Assembly (NCBI GenBank): GCA_037043455.1
Contig: JAWPHD010010979.1
Span: 1-64,000, forward strand
Reading direction: 5' to 3'
DNA: 64,000 nucleotides
DNA from: Cyrtodaria siliqua
Lineage: Eukaryota > Mollusca > Bivalvia > Adapedonta > Hiatellidae
Part shown: piece after piece, positions 1 to 11,489 of the stretch
How positions within the stretch are numbered: position 1 is the first letter of the stretch
Layout: every line of letters starts with the position of its first letter
Notes under the pieces: model-generated
What the model was told of the DNA's origin: nothing
Databases searched by the model: none
Seen by the model: only the letters and a program-made list of their open reading frames with translations
Program-made: the position numbers and the translations under genes

Positions 1-1227
1 CCGGCTATTATTCTAAAGTTTCGGTAGCGTATAGTACGATATGTACATTCATGTTCCTTTGGTAGCGTATGTTTAAATAATAGTTATAACTAAAATGGAC
101 TCCAACTAAATGATAAATGTATGGACTGGTGAATAAACACAGGAGACAGCTTCAGTAAATCAACTATAATATATCGTTATAAATTCAATTACAGGAATAT
201 AAGTACAACTGCATGTATTTAAACGCTTGTAACAATTCTTGGGTGACACACCGATAAGGTGAATCCAACAGTATTAGGTTTAAGTATAATCACTTCTCAT
301 TTCCTAATGCCCCTTGTTAAACTACAGTCATTGTCAGTGGTAAAATTAACAAAGTAAATATCTAAATATCTAATTCTTTCAAAACTAAAATATATATTAT
401 CTAATAGCGTGCACATCTAGTAGAATATCTTTATTTGAACCAAGTAATTAATTTATTAACTAAATCTTAACCTTAACCTTCAATAAACTTAGATGCTCAC
501 AGTTGGAACTAAAAAATCGGAGTCCCCCTCCAAAACCTGGAGGAAGTTTTTATACTTCATCCCAAATCCACCACAATTCCGCCATCCGCCATCCGCCAGT
601 TCCCCCGAATTCCAAATCTGGCGGAGCCGCCATAGCGTAACCAATGTAAACAAAGTATACCCATTGATAAAAAAACACAAAATAAAGTATTTAAACCTAT
701 TTCTAACATATAATTAAATATAAAACATTAAAGAGTAATAATTAATAAACATGACTAGACCTTTTATATCAACATCTGATGTGGGATTATAAAATAAACG
801 TAGATCGAATTTGAACTACAAGATTTTCTGAGAGCTAAAACATAGCAGACTACAGTGACCTCCAGTGTTCTTCCCACAATGCAATGCGACGTGTAGATTT
901 AAAATGGCAGCTTACACAAGGTCCATTATCATACTCTTTTTTTTACATAAACAAGCACATTGATAAACACTTTCACTATGGAATTACTTAATGGATAATA
1001 GATGATATAAGGTAAAAATAAAATAATTACACTCATAAAGGTTTACATTAAAGTTTCCTAAGGTTGACACTGATGTCCTCTGCATTATTACAGAAATCGA
1101 TCTCAGATAAACTGAAAAGTGTACATGACAATCGTACATGTACACAGAGTATAAATACAACCTGACCTAGTTTACAATACATGTTTTAGTAAAAAGATGC
1201 TGTAACCCTGGGACATATCAATATTGT
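1..1227. other. No gene seen
   Basis: AT-rich. Two overlapping opposite frames around 0.49-0.72 kb are short and show no protein character. CCCACAATGCAATGCGACG near 876 and AAAATGGC near 901 resemble promoter boxes but there is no gene next to them. Confidence 0.4.
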
Positions 1228-1423
1228 TTAAAGTCCTATCCCGCCATCAACAGGCAAATTTTACAACAAATGCACACCATTTCTAAACCTACTGACGACG
1301 AGGTACAACTTGCATAGTTTGAGAATCCAAACTCTATAGACACAATATAAACGGCTTTAACCAGCCAAGCCAAACACCGAAACTGGAGTGTCGAATTAAG
1401 AGTCACCAACGCATAATTCATTT
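1228..1423 (+). repeat. Dispersed repeat R2, copy 1
   Basis: Shared blocks TATCCCGCCATCAACAG, GTTTGAGAATCCAAACTC, TAGACACAATATAAACGGC and AACTGGAGTGTCGAATTAAG. Four copies in the window (also 6.15, 54.67 and 63.48 kb). Type of element unknown. Confidence 0.75.
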
Positions 1424-1472
1424 CATATTAATTTTAAGAACCTGCGAATAATTTATACTTCAATATGTCGCA

Positions 1473-1640
1473 TCCATGGGCAGGATGGTAAAGACGCTCC
1501 GTCTAAAACTGTCTCGACTCGGGTTCGAATCCCACTAGGATGGCGGGAGGTATACAGTACTGGTTCTACCCAGGATAAATGTGATCACAAAAAATCGACC
1601 GTCATATATGGCCTAATGTGTACTGACGTTAACACCATAC
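1473..1640 (+). mobile_element. tRNA-derived SINE, type A
   Basis: Head with A-box-like GGATGGTAAAG and B box GGGTTCGAATCCC (1521-1533), then the type A body GGCGGGAGGTATACAGTACTG, GGTTCTACCCAGG, ATCGACCGTCATATAT. This copy lacks the GGTGGTCTGCCTCC block. Confidence 0.82.
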
Positions 1641-1974
1641 AAAGCATCAAAACAAAACAAGCGTCTACACAAGTGAACGTCTACAGAAGTCCCTGACTTG
1701 GTTCTACCTAATCCCTTTATACAATCGCCTGATTTTTGTGTTAAATTTAATAGTGTAACGTTTTTTGACTAGCGAAGTCTTGCTAGTTTTGAAAAAGAAT
1801 GGAAACAATACATTTTAAAGGACGCATAAGGTGTAACACGCTCATTGGTGTTTGCATTGTGTGTGTATTAAAATTTACATGCCATGTCATTCATATCTAG
1901 GCCCAGTTTATAAAAGAATAACTTACATTCACATCACAAATGGCACATATGCTGGCAAAAAATCCACAGAAAGT

Positions 1975-2452
1975 GGGATGGTTTTCCTTCGTTCTTGCTT
2001 ATGATATAATTTTCATAAACCTGAAGGTCTGAGCATAAACCGTGCTATAAATGCCGATATATTTCAGCCGTGCTATAAATGACAGATTCGGCAGTTATAC
2101 CATGGTCTACTCAATTTTACGTAATATTTATAGCATACTTTTTCGAGTATATGCGATTTATACTGCTTCTCGAGGGCCGCAGGCCCGAGAGTGCAGTATA
2201 AATCGCATACGAGAAAAGTATGCTATAAATGTTTTGTACCTTAGAAATTGCCGGTAACTGACATTTTGATTGACAGGTTGTGTGTAAACTTACAACTATG
2301 CGCGTGTACAATGGAGTAGGCCATGGTATAACTGCCGAATCTGTCATTTATAGCACGGCTGAAATATACCGGCATTTATAGCACGGCTTAGGTTCAGATC
2401 TTCAGGTTTATGAAAAATATATCATAAGCAAGAACAAAGGAAACCCATTACA
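1975..2452. mobile_element. Foldback element with ~145-bp arms and nested inner palindrome
   Basis: The left arm (GTTCTTGCTTATGATATA, TCATAAACCTGAAG, CTATAAATGCCGATATATTTC, GACAGATTCGGCAGTTATAC) is repeated reversed at the right (GTATAACTGCCGAATCTGTC, GAAATATACCGGCATTTATAG, CTTCAGGTTTATGA, TATATCATAAGCAAGAAC). Inside, 2125-2232 is itself a palindrome around CGAGGGCCGCAGGCCCGAG. A diverged copy of the inner part is at 2828-2935. Confidence 0.85.
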
Positions 2453-2704
2453 GCTATGGTACAAAAGCAATTCTACACGCGCGTAGTTGTAATGTTTACA
2501 CACAATCTGTCAATCAAAACTACCCATTATCAAAACAGCACTCCTTGACATTGGATTTTCCCAATACTATACACAGGCGATTGGCTGCAATAATCAAAAC
2601 ATGGGTCATGCTCATGCCGCGTGATAATGCTATTTCTTGACTGGATCGAAGCGAGCTGTTATTTTTACTGAAAACTGCAACGACCTAAAACTTCTTGCCC
2701 ATGC

Positions 2705-2822
2705 GTTGTTGGATACGTATTTTACGTCATTTTCAACACATGCAATGTTATATATGACGGTCACTTTATTGTGGTGGAGGCAGACCACCCAATTTTCCTG
2801 GATAGAACCAGTACTGTACAAA
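2705..2822 (-). mobile_element. SINE type A body (headless)
   Basis: In plus orientation: TTTTACGTCATTTTC, ATATATGACGGTC, GTGGTGGAGGCAGACCACCC, AGAACCAGTACTGTACA. These are the reversed type A body blocks; no tRNA head. Confidence 0.75.
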
Positions 2823-2827
2823 TGGCT

Positions 2828-2935
2828 ATGGTACAAAACATTTACAGCATACTTTTCTCGTATGCGATTTATTCTGAACACTGAAGCAGTATAAATCACA
2901 TATACTCAAAAAGTTATGCTATAAATATTTCATAT
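2828..2935. repeat. Second copy of the inner palindrome
   Basis: ACAGCATACTTTTCTCGTATG, CGATTTAT, CAGTATAAATC, TATACTCAAAAAG, TTATGCTATAAAT: same inverted layout as 2125-2232. Confidence 0.7.
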
Positions 2936-3027
2936 ACCTCGTCGTTCGTAGGTTTAGAAACGGGTGTAATTATGTTGTAAAACGTGCTTGTTGATGGTGG
3001 GAAAGCTACTTGAGATAGTGTATTTGT

Positions 3028-3432
3028 TAAAGTTCTCCGGCCATGTTTTGTTTCATGAACCTGTTTATGTTCATTTATCTGGAAATCAATACACAACAAT
3101 AGATATTTACAATTCACACATTGCAATTTATGTGAAAAGCGAAGATTTTATTTGATGACGTAGAAAACTTTGAACAGGTAAATTAATCCACAGGTAAATG
3201 TATATATCAATTATCTGGCAATAGTTGTGCAGCTATACAATTCAGATTTACCTCATTTCCCCGTGCAGTCACGCAGGGGTAAAAGTATATACGTCATGCA
3301 AATAATACTTATTTTTACATACAACTTAGTAGCAGTTTTCAATATATGTTTCTATCCGAGACTATCAAGAAATGTTCATATGATGTTTAAGAGTTAAATT
3401 TACTACAAAAAAGGTTGGCCATTCATCTTTAA
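3028..3432 (+). repeat. Dispersed repeat R1, copy 1
   Basis: AAAGTTCTCCGGCCATGTTTTG, AATTCACACATTGCA, GAAAAGCG, TTTTATTTGATGAC, TTAATCCACAGGTA, TTTACCTCATTTCCCCGTGC, CTCCGAGACTATCAAG-like end. Three copies (3.0, 15.1 and 49.2 kb), no inverted ends seen. Confidence 0.85.
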
Positions 3433-3842
3433 ATGTGTGTACGTCATACTTAACACAAAATATACAGACACGTCCTTGCTGATTGTCGAAGCCATAATAA
3501 ATTCGTTAAGCATTGGACACCGTGAAAATGAATGAATGTCATATACTATCGGGTTGGAATTGGTAATGGTAAAGAGCGGGAATCACGCTAATGGAGGTGG
3601 ACCGCTTTACACCGGAACCATCCCATCGTCAGCGATATATGGGCCAGGGATAAGGTAAGGATCAGGGCTATGCATAAGCCAATACCAAGACGGGGTTAAC
3701 CCTAACTCCAGACCCAGGTCTTAAAAAAGTATATGATATTCAAAAACTAAAATGATGTCATGATATTTTCGACAATATAAAATAATTTGGCAGGAGATTA
3801 ATCATAGAAATATGGCATAATTTTCGTTTTTTGCTAAACCCT
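3433..3842. other. Unassigned
   Basis: 3550-3720 is less AT-rich (GTAATGGTAAAGAGCGGGAA, CGGAACCATCCCATCG) and may be an old repeat; no partner copy in the window. Confidence 0.3.
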
Positions 3843-3846
3843 TTAA

Positions 3847-4423
3847 AGGGACACAGTGGCAAATCTTGAAGTGTTTATCAAGCATTGAAATTACGTCTCC
3901 ATTTATTTTTTGTTACTCGGTTTTTATCCTTAGGTTCTATACGTAAAATAAAAATCTTTGGTAGAGTAAAAAGACAATGATTTTCAAGATTCGATTTTGA
4001 AAGATAATGAATCAATTTGCATAAATGTGCATGACATATGTATGATTTTAAAATAAACAAACTGTAATTACCTTAATTTTAGCAGTAAACTTGGTTGAAC
4101 ATCTAGGATAAAGACTGAGTCTATCACCTACCAGAATTTAGAGGTGTGTTAAATGTATTAATTCAGTATCATTTTGATTTTAAACCTGCTTGCCTATAAT
4201 AAACTAATTTTGGAGTTTTTATTTGTTTTCCTTCTATTTTTATTTACCTAAGCTTTAAATATTTTCTTGGTGCAATATATCTAACAATTAGTTATACGCC
4301 AAAAAAAATTGTGTTCCATTATTCTTCAAAATGTCTGCAATATTGTGTAAATATACAAGTAATGTAGACAGACTAACGAGACGGCGAGAGTGTAAAAAAA
4401 TAAAATAGAGATAACGTGTCCCT
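3847..4423. mobile_element. TTAA-type element (AGGGACAC ends), copy with long interior
   Basis: Left TTAA|AGGGACACAGTGGCAAATC; right CGTGTCCCT|TATA, where the right flank is a decayed TTAA. The family interior (TATCATTTTGATTTTAAACC, GGTGCAATAT) is present. Confidence 0.68.
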
Positions 4424-4436
4424 TATATACTACAGT

Positions 4437-4463
4437 GGGGTGGGGGTGGGGGGGGGGGGGGGT
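4437..4463 (+). repeat. G-rich homopolymer tract
   Basis: GGGGTGGGGGTGG followed by a long G run; possible assembly weak point or quadruplex-forming tract. Confidence 0.85.
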
Positions 4464-4469
4464 GTAGTA

Positions 4470-5078
4470 ATGCTGTTATATAAGTGAACACTATCTACTG
4501 AGAGCAGTATGTTAGGGGAAAACAGTATTATTGAAATAACAACTCAAAGAATATATTGAAATTCAAACGGATTTGCAACGCACAGCAAAAAAATCAAACC
4601 CTAAAAACTATTTACTTGTATAAATTGACATTTTAAATTTAAACTTACCTTCATTTTATTGCATAATCATGCAAGAAGAAATTAAACTCCTTAATTGCCC
4701 AACACCTTTAGCTGAAGCATCAATGCAGATTGATACCGTTATTGTATAGACATGTTAATTATACCGGCATACTATTTTCGTTAATAATATGCCATATATG
4801 TACTCCATTATATTGTATAGGATATATACTCCTAAAGCGAGTTTGACTGAATGCTCCTTCTGTACTGATAAAGCCCTGGCTCCTTTCATATTAAACGATA
4901 ATGCAAGCATTATCTGACTCGTAAATTGGCTCGTGAAATGGCTGCAATTAAACGGGCTCGTATTTTCTACCCAAATTTGATACTTGTCCTTAACTTCACA
5001 TTTCGTATCATTTCAATATTTCCGCATTGTATGTTGTTTTTTTCCACGTAATTATGTAATAATTTCTGAAAAAGTTTG
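4470..5078. other. Nothing recognised
   Basis: AT-rich DNA without long frames or repeats. Confidence 0.4.
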
Positions 5079-5079
5079 T

Positions 5080-5320
5080 TTGTTTGGTGTTTTACGTCAT
5101 TTTAAGCACATTTTAGGCTATGTATGATGGTCGATGTTTTTGTGGTGGAGGCAGACCATCCACTTATTCCTGGGTAGAACCAGTATTGTACACCTCCCGC
5201 AATCCGAACGAATCGCATTTTCTCAGTTACAAGCTGAGCTCCCAGTGAGATTCGAACCCGCAGCGGTGAGAGGCGAGACGGGTTGTTGCAAACCCCTCGA
5301 CCACGAATGCGCTATAATAA
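5080..5320 (-). mobile_element. tRNA-derived SINE, type A, complete
   Basis: The body blocks GTTTTACGTCATTTTAAGC, TGGTGGAGGCAGACC and AGAACCAGTATTGTACACC are followed by a tRNA-like head on the minus strand with B box CGGGTTCGAATC near 5250-5261. It is the best whole copy in the window. CAGG repeats follow at 5337-5380. Confidence 0.85.
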
Positions 5321-5336
5321 ACTTAAGTATAGCAAA

Positions 5337-5382
5337 GGCAGGCAGGCAGGAAGGCATGGCAGACAGGCAGGCAGGCAACAAC
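5337..5382 (+). repeat. CAGG microsatellite
   Basis: GGCAGGCAGGCAGGAAGG and related units directly next to the head of the complete type A SINE. Confidence 0.8.
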
Positions 5383-6149
5383 GTAAGTAAAAGGTAAGTT
5401 CATTAATTAAGCGATTGGGCACCATTTTAAATTTACATCCCCATCCAATTTTGAAAAAAATAGTGATATCAACGTCACCTCTTCTGATCACAAACCGTTG
5501 TTATAGCCGTACACAGTAAGAGTATCTATTCTGGCTAGTACAGCACATATTTGGCAGCCAGCGGAGCTGAATAAAAATGAATAGTACGGAATATTTCGGC
5601 AAAAGGATATAACCTCCAAAATGTAAATGAAAACACCAAATGGAAATCCTTTCCAAATCCATGTGTATCTCCATTCATCACAAATTTGAATGGTTTTAAA
5701 AACATTATCAAGTCCCTTTCATCCCGAGGTCACATATGTTAGTATTCGTACTAAAAATAAATGTATTTTAGAAAAGAAATATCAAACGTGTTTTTTTTAA
5801 ATTCTGTTTGAATGTAATTCAATTTGACCAGCTGTATAAACTCGACCATGCGATCCACCTCGACAAGGATAACCATCTCATGTACTTCTATTATTAAGTT
5901 TTCGTTTTCTGGCAGTTTAACTACTAATTTAAACGTGTTATGAAAGAAATACAATACTATTTTACTTGACTAACAAAAACATAGAAGTATACCTATGCTA
6001 ATATAATGACACCCACGCTCAGTATCTCGTTATTTCCTCCAACATCTGCTTGCGGTCAATCAAGGACTTTGATGGCATAGAATGATATACAATTAAAACT
6101 GCATAGCTATCTAACACTAGGCAGAATAAAATATAAGCTGCATTTTAAA
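5383..6149. other. Nothing recognised
   Basis: AT-rich DNA; a 67-codon frame on the minus strand has no protein character. Confidence 0.4.
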
Positions 6150-6345
6150 GTAGCTATCCCGTCATCAACAGTCAACTTTTACAATATATGTACACCGTTG
6201 CTAAACCGACGAGGTATATACTAATATAACCGACATATTGTCAGAATCCAAACTCTACAGGCACAGTATAAACGGCTTTAAAGAGCCAGACAAATCCCAA
6301 AACTGGAGCATCGAATTAAGAGTTACCAATTCATAATTCATTTTA
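6150..6345 (+). repeat. Dispersed repeat R2, copy 2
   Basis: TATCCCGTCATCAACAGTC, AGAATCCAAACTCTACAG, ACAGTATAAACGGCTTTAA, AACTGGAGCATCGAATTAAG. Confidence 0.75.
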
Positions 6346-6679
6346 CACATTATTCAATCACGGTTATTTAAAAACAACACAAAAAACAACAACACTGAAT
6401 AAACCCTTCTTTTTTTTTTCGGAACGTACACATTATTATAATGAACACCTCCATAAAGTTTTGATAAACAGTTTTGTTGTGTAATTTTGCTGTTATTTGG
6501 CAGGTTAGTTTATTTAAACTGTAAGATAAACAGACACAGTCAGCGAATTATGTGTCCCCTCGTTTAATAAAGGAGGTTATGCGTAGAGTGCATGGTCCAG
6601 TTCGGTGCGCCCTAAGACGCATCGAGTTTGTTGGCGGAGGAACTATAAACCTTAGAACTACACACACACACACACGTGC

Positions 6680-6832
6680 ATGGTCCAGCAGTACAGCGTT
6701 GGACTCAATATCGAGAGGTCGTGGGTTCGATCCTCGCCGTGACCATGTTATTTGTCCTTGAGCGAGATAACTAATCCACATTGCTTAGTACTGGTTCTTT
6801 CTAGGAAGCAATCGGGAGTGCTTAATAAAAGT
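6680..6832 (+). mobile_element. tRNA-derived SINE, type B
   Basis: Head GGTCCAGCAGTACAGCG, B box GTGGGTTCGATCC (6721-6733), then TTGTCCTTGAGCGAGATAAC, AATCCACATTGCTTAGTACTG and GGTTCT. A short CA run (6659-6674) sits just upstream. Confidence 0.78.
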
Positions 6833-7257
6833 TGCAAGAACATGTTTCGCAATCGGTGTAAAAGAACTATGTTTAAACATCCTAGGTACACATGCATAGC
6901 TCCTTTATTACTCTTAAGATACCTGCCGGATTTCACTAAACAATTAATAATAATATTGTGGAAGTCATTTCCTGAGAAATTTGGACTAATAAGTAATTTT
7001 AGCCAATTCAAAAATCGAATATCTCCGGACACAATTGCACTGCCTGTACAACATTCTTTTTTAGTCAGAGGTTTAAATTCCAAACACACCGGTATATGAA
7101 TCCACCGTTTTATGAAGTAATATTATATAGGTGTTTGCTCTGATCTTGTATAAGTCCTAAATCATCTACTAGTTTATTATATGACTGCAGATTTTCTTTG
7201 TTTTGATGAGTTTGCTTTCTCAATAACTACCAGTTGGTTTATGAATCAAATGTACTT
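6833..7257. other. Unassigned, between SINE B and satellite
   Basis: Frames of about 115 codons occur on both strands here but start inside the SINE and show no known motif. Confidence 0.3.
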
Positions 7258-7990
7258 ATAATGTATAATTATGATACAGTGTGCTTATAAATGTGCTGTT
7301 ATCAGCTGATATGTATAATTATGATACAATGTGCTTATAAATGTGCTGATATCAGTTTATATGTATAATTATGATACAATTGTGCTTATAAATGTGCTGA
7401 TATCGGTTTATATGTATAATTATGATACAATTGTGCTTATAAATGTGCTGATATCAGTTTATATGTATAATTATGATACGGTGTGCTTGTAAATGTGCTG
7501 ATATCATTTATATGTATAAGTATCATACAATGTGCTTATAAATGTGCTGATATCGGTTTATATGTATATGAGATAAAATGTGCTTATAAATGTGCTGATA
7601 TCAGTTTATATGTATACGAGATAATCAAATGCGCTTATAAATGTGCATTATACGAGATAATCAAATGCGCTTATAAATGTGCTGATATTAGTTTATATGT
7701 ATACGAGATAATCAAATGCGCTTATACATGTGCTGATATCAGTTTATATGTATACGAGATAATCAAATGCGCTTATAAATGTGCTGATATCAGTTTATAT
7801 GTATACGAGATAATCAAATGCGCTTATACATGTGCTGATATCAGTGTATATGTATACGAGATAATCAAATGTGCTTAAACATGTGCTGATATCAGTTTAT
7901 GTATATATGAGATATAAGGTACGTATACATGTGCTGATATCAGTTTATATGTATACGAGATAATCAAATGTGCTTATAAATGTGCTGCCG
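7258..7990 (+). repeat. ~51-bp satellite block, about 14 units
   Basis: Units of TGTATAATTATGATACAATG + TGCTTATAAATGTGCTGATA + TCAGTTTA. From about 7560 units use GTATACGAGATAATCAAATG instead, so there are two variants. Because 51 is divisible by 3 one frame stays open over 131 codons as a 17-residue repeat. Confidence 0.9.
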
Positions 7991-8023
7991 AGATATATAA
8001 GAACTTATAATTTCATCTGTATT

Positions 8024-8830
8024 TTGGCGAGTGTAAGAAAAAGTGTTAAATGCGAACCGCTGGCGAGTATTTTATATCACTTTTCGACAGGAGCAAAAAT
8101 ACAACTGAAGTTCTAAGTTACTAACCGTGTATTTTTTTTTTATCATGCAACTGTTTTAAATAACATAAATTACCTGAAAAACAATGAATCTACTACCGTC
8201 AAAATACAAATGGGGGATAGTTTGTCAGGGGAGGTAACTTTGGCAAAACAAAATTCGGAGTTTCAGTACATTTATATCGATACTAATTGCAAAAGACTTT
8301 CCTTTGATAATGTATTGTGTATCTAAAGTGATAAGCATAGAAACATATTCTGTATATTTGTAGTTTAAATGTCCTGACTTTTTAAGTCATCGAATAATAG
8401 CGCGTGTAGCCACTAGCATAATAGGCCTACAGCAGTTGGGCGGAAAATATTAGGTTAGTAGACAGGGGCGTAGCTTCCTATAGGCCGTGTAGGTCGCGGC
8501 CTACACTTTTTTTCTGAGAACTCAAAAAAATAAAAATGCAAAAAATGCAATAAAAAATCGGAGGCCTGGGGAGGTAAGGGGCTAAATTATAAAATCGCAA
8601 CAAAATATACTCAAATATGATAATTTACGGTAAAAATTAAGGATATTGATGCTCATGATTATAGACATATTCACCGGTACGAAATATACGCTAAAACGCA
8701 CCCCAGTCAATCTGAAAAAATAATTCCGGGGGAGCATGACCCCGGACCGCCCTAGAAATCGGCCTAAACATCATATTCAGCCAAGCTGCGGCCCTGGTAG
8801 ACAGTAGCTGTATTTGTATAGTAGAGGTTA
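8024..8830 (+). repeat. Dispersed repeat R4, copy 1 (with insertion)
   Basis: CTGGCGAGTATTTTATATCAC, AAATACAACTGAAGTTC, GTCCTGACTTTTTAAGTC, ATAATAGCGCGTGTAGCC, CAGCAGTTGGGCGG match 30.91-31.34 kb. A 334-bp element interrupts it at 8463. Confidence 0.85.
8463..8796. mobile_element. CAGGG-ended short transposon with 5-bp GTAGA duplication
   Basis: Ends CAGGGGCGTAGCTT and (reversed right) CAGGGCCGCAGCTT match at 12 of 14. GTAGA is repeated at 8458-8462 and 8797-8801, and the homologous empty site at 31308-31312 has one GTAGA. Ends are hAT-like; the duplication is 5 bp and not the classical 8. Confidence 0.88.
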
Positions 8831-9124
8831 TTATAGCGTAAATGAGTATCCATTGCCCTTCCATAGTAAAGTTAGAATGTCGACAACCTGTTAAAAAACT
8901 CAAACCTCGTTAGAATTCTGGAGAACTTACTTTATCATCCCAAGGGGGGGGGGAGGGGGAAAGAGAAAAAATAAATAATAAGGAATGAATTTTTTAAACG
9001 CATACAATAATATAAAATGTAAAATCCTTAGAGGTGGTGTTTGTAAATATTTTTGAGTAATTGGATTTTAATCGGCCGATCTGGTGTAGCTGAGCTAATG
9101 ATCATCTTTAATGTTTGGTGTGTA

Positions 9125-9560
9125 TTTATTGTAAGTACAATATGCTGCTGTTAATCGAATGGTATATGGCTACGTAAGATCTTTCCTTTCGGGAAAAAGA
9201 CTAAAACAACACGTAACACAGCAAATGGTATTCCTGCAAAGTTCAATAAACAGAGTACGCGTTTGTCTCAAGCATGTGAGCAAACTTAGGATGCACAATT
9301 TTGCAAACCCTTTACGTTACATACTGTACTGAACTGGTTCAATTTTTCAAAGAGGAACTTCGACATTTATTTTATTAATCTCTTGTTACAACGTGTACTG
9401 TGATTAAAACGTCTACAACATCGCAGTTGTGGCCTTTCGCTAACTAACTGCAACTCTTTTTTTTTTACAAAACATTTCCTTGGAATATATATGGAATTAA
9501 GTGTGCAGTATATACAATATATAGCGGCAATTCCCGTGTCGCGTTTCTTTTTCCTTTCAG
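9125..9560. mobile_element. TA-flanked short element, earlier copy, left end lost
   Basis: ATGCTGCTGTTAATCGAATGG, AAAACAACACGTAACACAGC, ATTCCTGCAAAG, GGAATTAAGTGTGCAGTATA, then TTCCTTTCAG|TA. Same order as 28.77-29.24 kb. Confidence 0.8.
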
Positions 9561-10014
9561 TATACTTTCAATCATTGCAGTCAACAATGTAAAAACAGCA
9601 TCTGATTTCAGATAAACGTAATAGCTTTTGTTGCATCCACGCGATACACCATTCTGAATGCTCAGTCATACGCGTGTGTGTGTTGCTTCTTTTTATCAAA
9701 ATAGAAACATGCCCACACGCAAAGACATATTAATAAATAATTTGTTATTAGGTTTGTGCTACACGTAATGGGAATGAAAATCGCTCAAGATTGACTTCAA
9801 AAACATACCGTTTGAAATTACATGCAGAACTACAGATAATGTCATTGTGACATTTATTATGATATTAGCGAAACATTTTATGTATTTCATGCAATATAAG
9901 AAAACCACAACGGCCTAATTTTAATGTGTTTCAAAATAATATGAAAATAAAGAAATATCCTGAACACATAAAAATAAATTTATATCCTAAGATGGTCAAC
10001 TATAAATATGTAAG

Positions 10015-10285
10015 ACGAATTGAATTGAATTGGGGTTTTAAGGCGCACCAACACATGAAAGGTTATATGGCGCCTAACAGGAATGAACATGCCAGGCTCA
10101 TCCTCCACGTACATCGAGATAAATATGGAGGACGGGTCTAGAACCTTCTCACCCTGAACTGCAGAGTTGCTGCAAATTCTATTGTAGACACTCCATTTAC
10201 GCTGGTGCCACGTTATAGTTTTTTTGCCACTGCTCGAGTGATATGAGCGAGATGGCACCTGAAACAATGCAGGGGTCATGATGAA
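10015..10285 (+). repeat. Dispersed repeat R3, copy 1
   Basis: TTGAATTGAATTGGG, CACCAACACATGAAAGG, TATATGGCGCCTAACAGGAA, GCTCATCCTCC, AGAGTTGCTGCAAATT, GTCATGATGAAGACCTT. Recurs at 35.34 kb and in part at 32.15 and 41.44 kb. Confidence 0.8.
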
Positions 10286-10370
10286 GACCTTTAATGAGCA
10301 TGAACAAAATATGATAAAATGAACATGATTTTTTTTTTTACCCCTCTGCCTTCCCCTCCAACGGGATCTG

Positions 10371-10872
10371 CAGTGGCCCTATTATTTACCCGTAACCAAA
10401 CGGGGCCCCCGGAGCCACACAGGGCTAGGGACGTGATACTGCGTATGTATGTGAGGGCCTAGAGGGAACATTGTCTGTCATGTTCAGGGAACACGGGAAC
10501 ATTGGCATATATTTAGGAAGCAATGTAACATGAGTTTACAGGAAATAAAATTGTAACACCTAGTTTTAATATAAAAAAATAAACCTAAAAATTTACAGAA
10601 GTTAACTTTTCAAACAAAATCGTGATGACAGTGATGTCGAAAACGCAACTATAACTATTTAGGCCAAACGGTTTGTTAATTTCTTAGAATATATTTTGGG
10701 AACATTTGCAAATAGTTTTGGGGAACAAGAGAACATTTGAAATACGTTTAAGAAACAAGGGAACATCGAAAAAATATTTGTTGGGGAACAAAGCAAAAAA
10801 ATGGGAACATTGTATCATAGTTTAAAGGAACAATGGAACATGGACCCCCTCCCCTGGGAGGGCCACATCTGT
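10371..10872. mobile_element. Probable short transposon with GTGGCCCT ends
   Basis: Left GCAGTGGCCCTATT and right GGGAGGGCCACATCTG are inverted. The interior has many GGGAACA / GGGAACATT units (10481-10835), a degenerate short repeat. Confidence 0.5.
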
Positions 10873-11241
10873 GTAGGTATGTAGACCTTTTTAATGTATA
10901 TACTTGCAATTGTGAACATTGTCTAACATATCTTTTTTCTTTAACATTTTATCTGTTCTCAACCCTTTAAAGTTCACGTTTTTTTTTTTTTTTTTTTTGT
11001 AAATACCAAAAACACAAATATAATACATTGTATAGAAGTAATTTGCTACTCACGGTATAACATAAAAAATTATAGTTTTTTTGTACAAGCTTTACTATAT
11101 TATGCATCACTTGTAATGTATTGTAATGTACTGTAATGTTTGTATTATACGCGTACTATGTTTAATTTATGTTTTTGAAATTTAAGATTAAACATGCATA
11201 TCTCAATTCTAGTTACATTATGAGTATTAGTGATTAAAACG

Positions 11242-11481
11242 CCGGGGCGGATACAGGATTTGAGATTAGGGGGATGGGGTGAGGGGAGACTCAACTTGAA
11301 AAAAACTAACAACCAAATAACACGCACACAAACATTTATTTTTAATTTAGGGGTGGTGTTGGGTTGCGGGGTGGTTGTGGGGCGGGCTGGGGAGTGGGGG
11401 TGAAGGATTCACATTTAAAAAAAAAATGCATATGAATGTTCATAATATTTTAGATGTTATGCCAACTTGGATCCGCCCCTG
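11242..11481. mobile_element. hAT-like short element (GGGGCGGAT ends)
   Basis: Left CCGGGGCGGATACAGG, right (reversed) CAGGGGCGGATCCAAG. The interior is G-rich (about 11340-11402). No clean target duplication. Confidence 0.65.
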
Positions 11482-11489
11482 AAAATGTG

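Noticed and set aside
3029..3405. Possible gene family because three similar copies exist
   Set aside because: No frame is kept open across the three R1 copies; they are dispersed non-coding repeats.
7483..7878. 131-codon frame with a 17-residue repeat
   Set aside because: It is the 51-bp satellite read in its open frame; frame survival follows from a unit length divisible by 3. No splice or promoter support.
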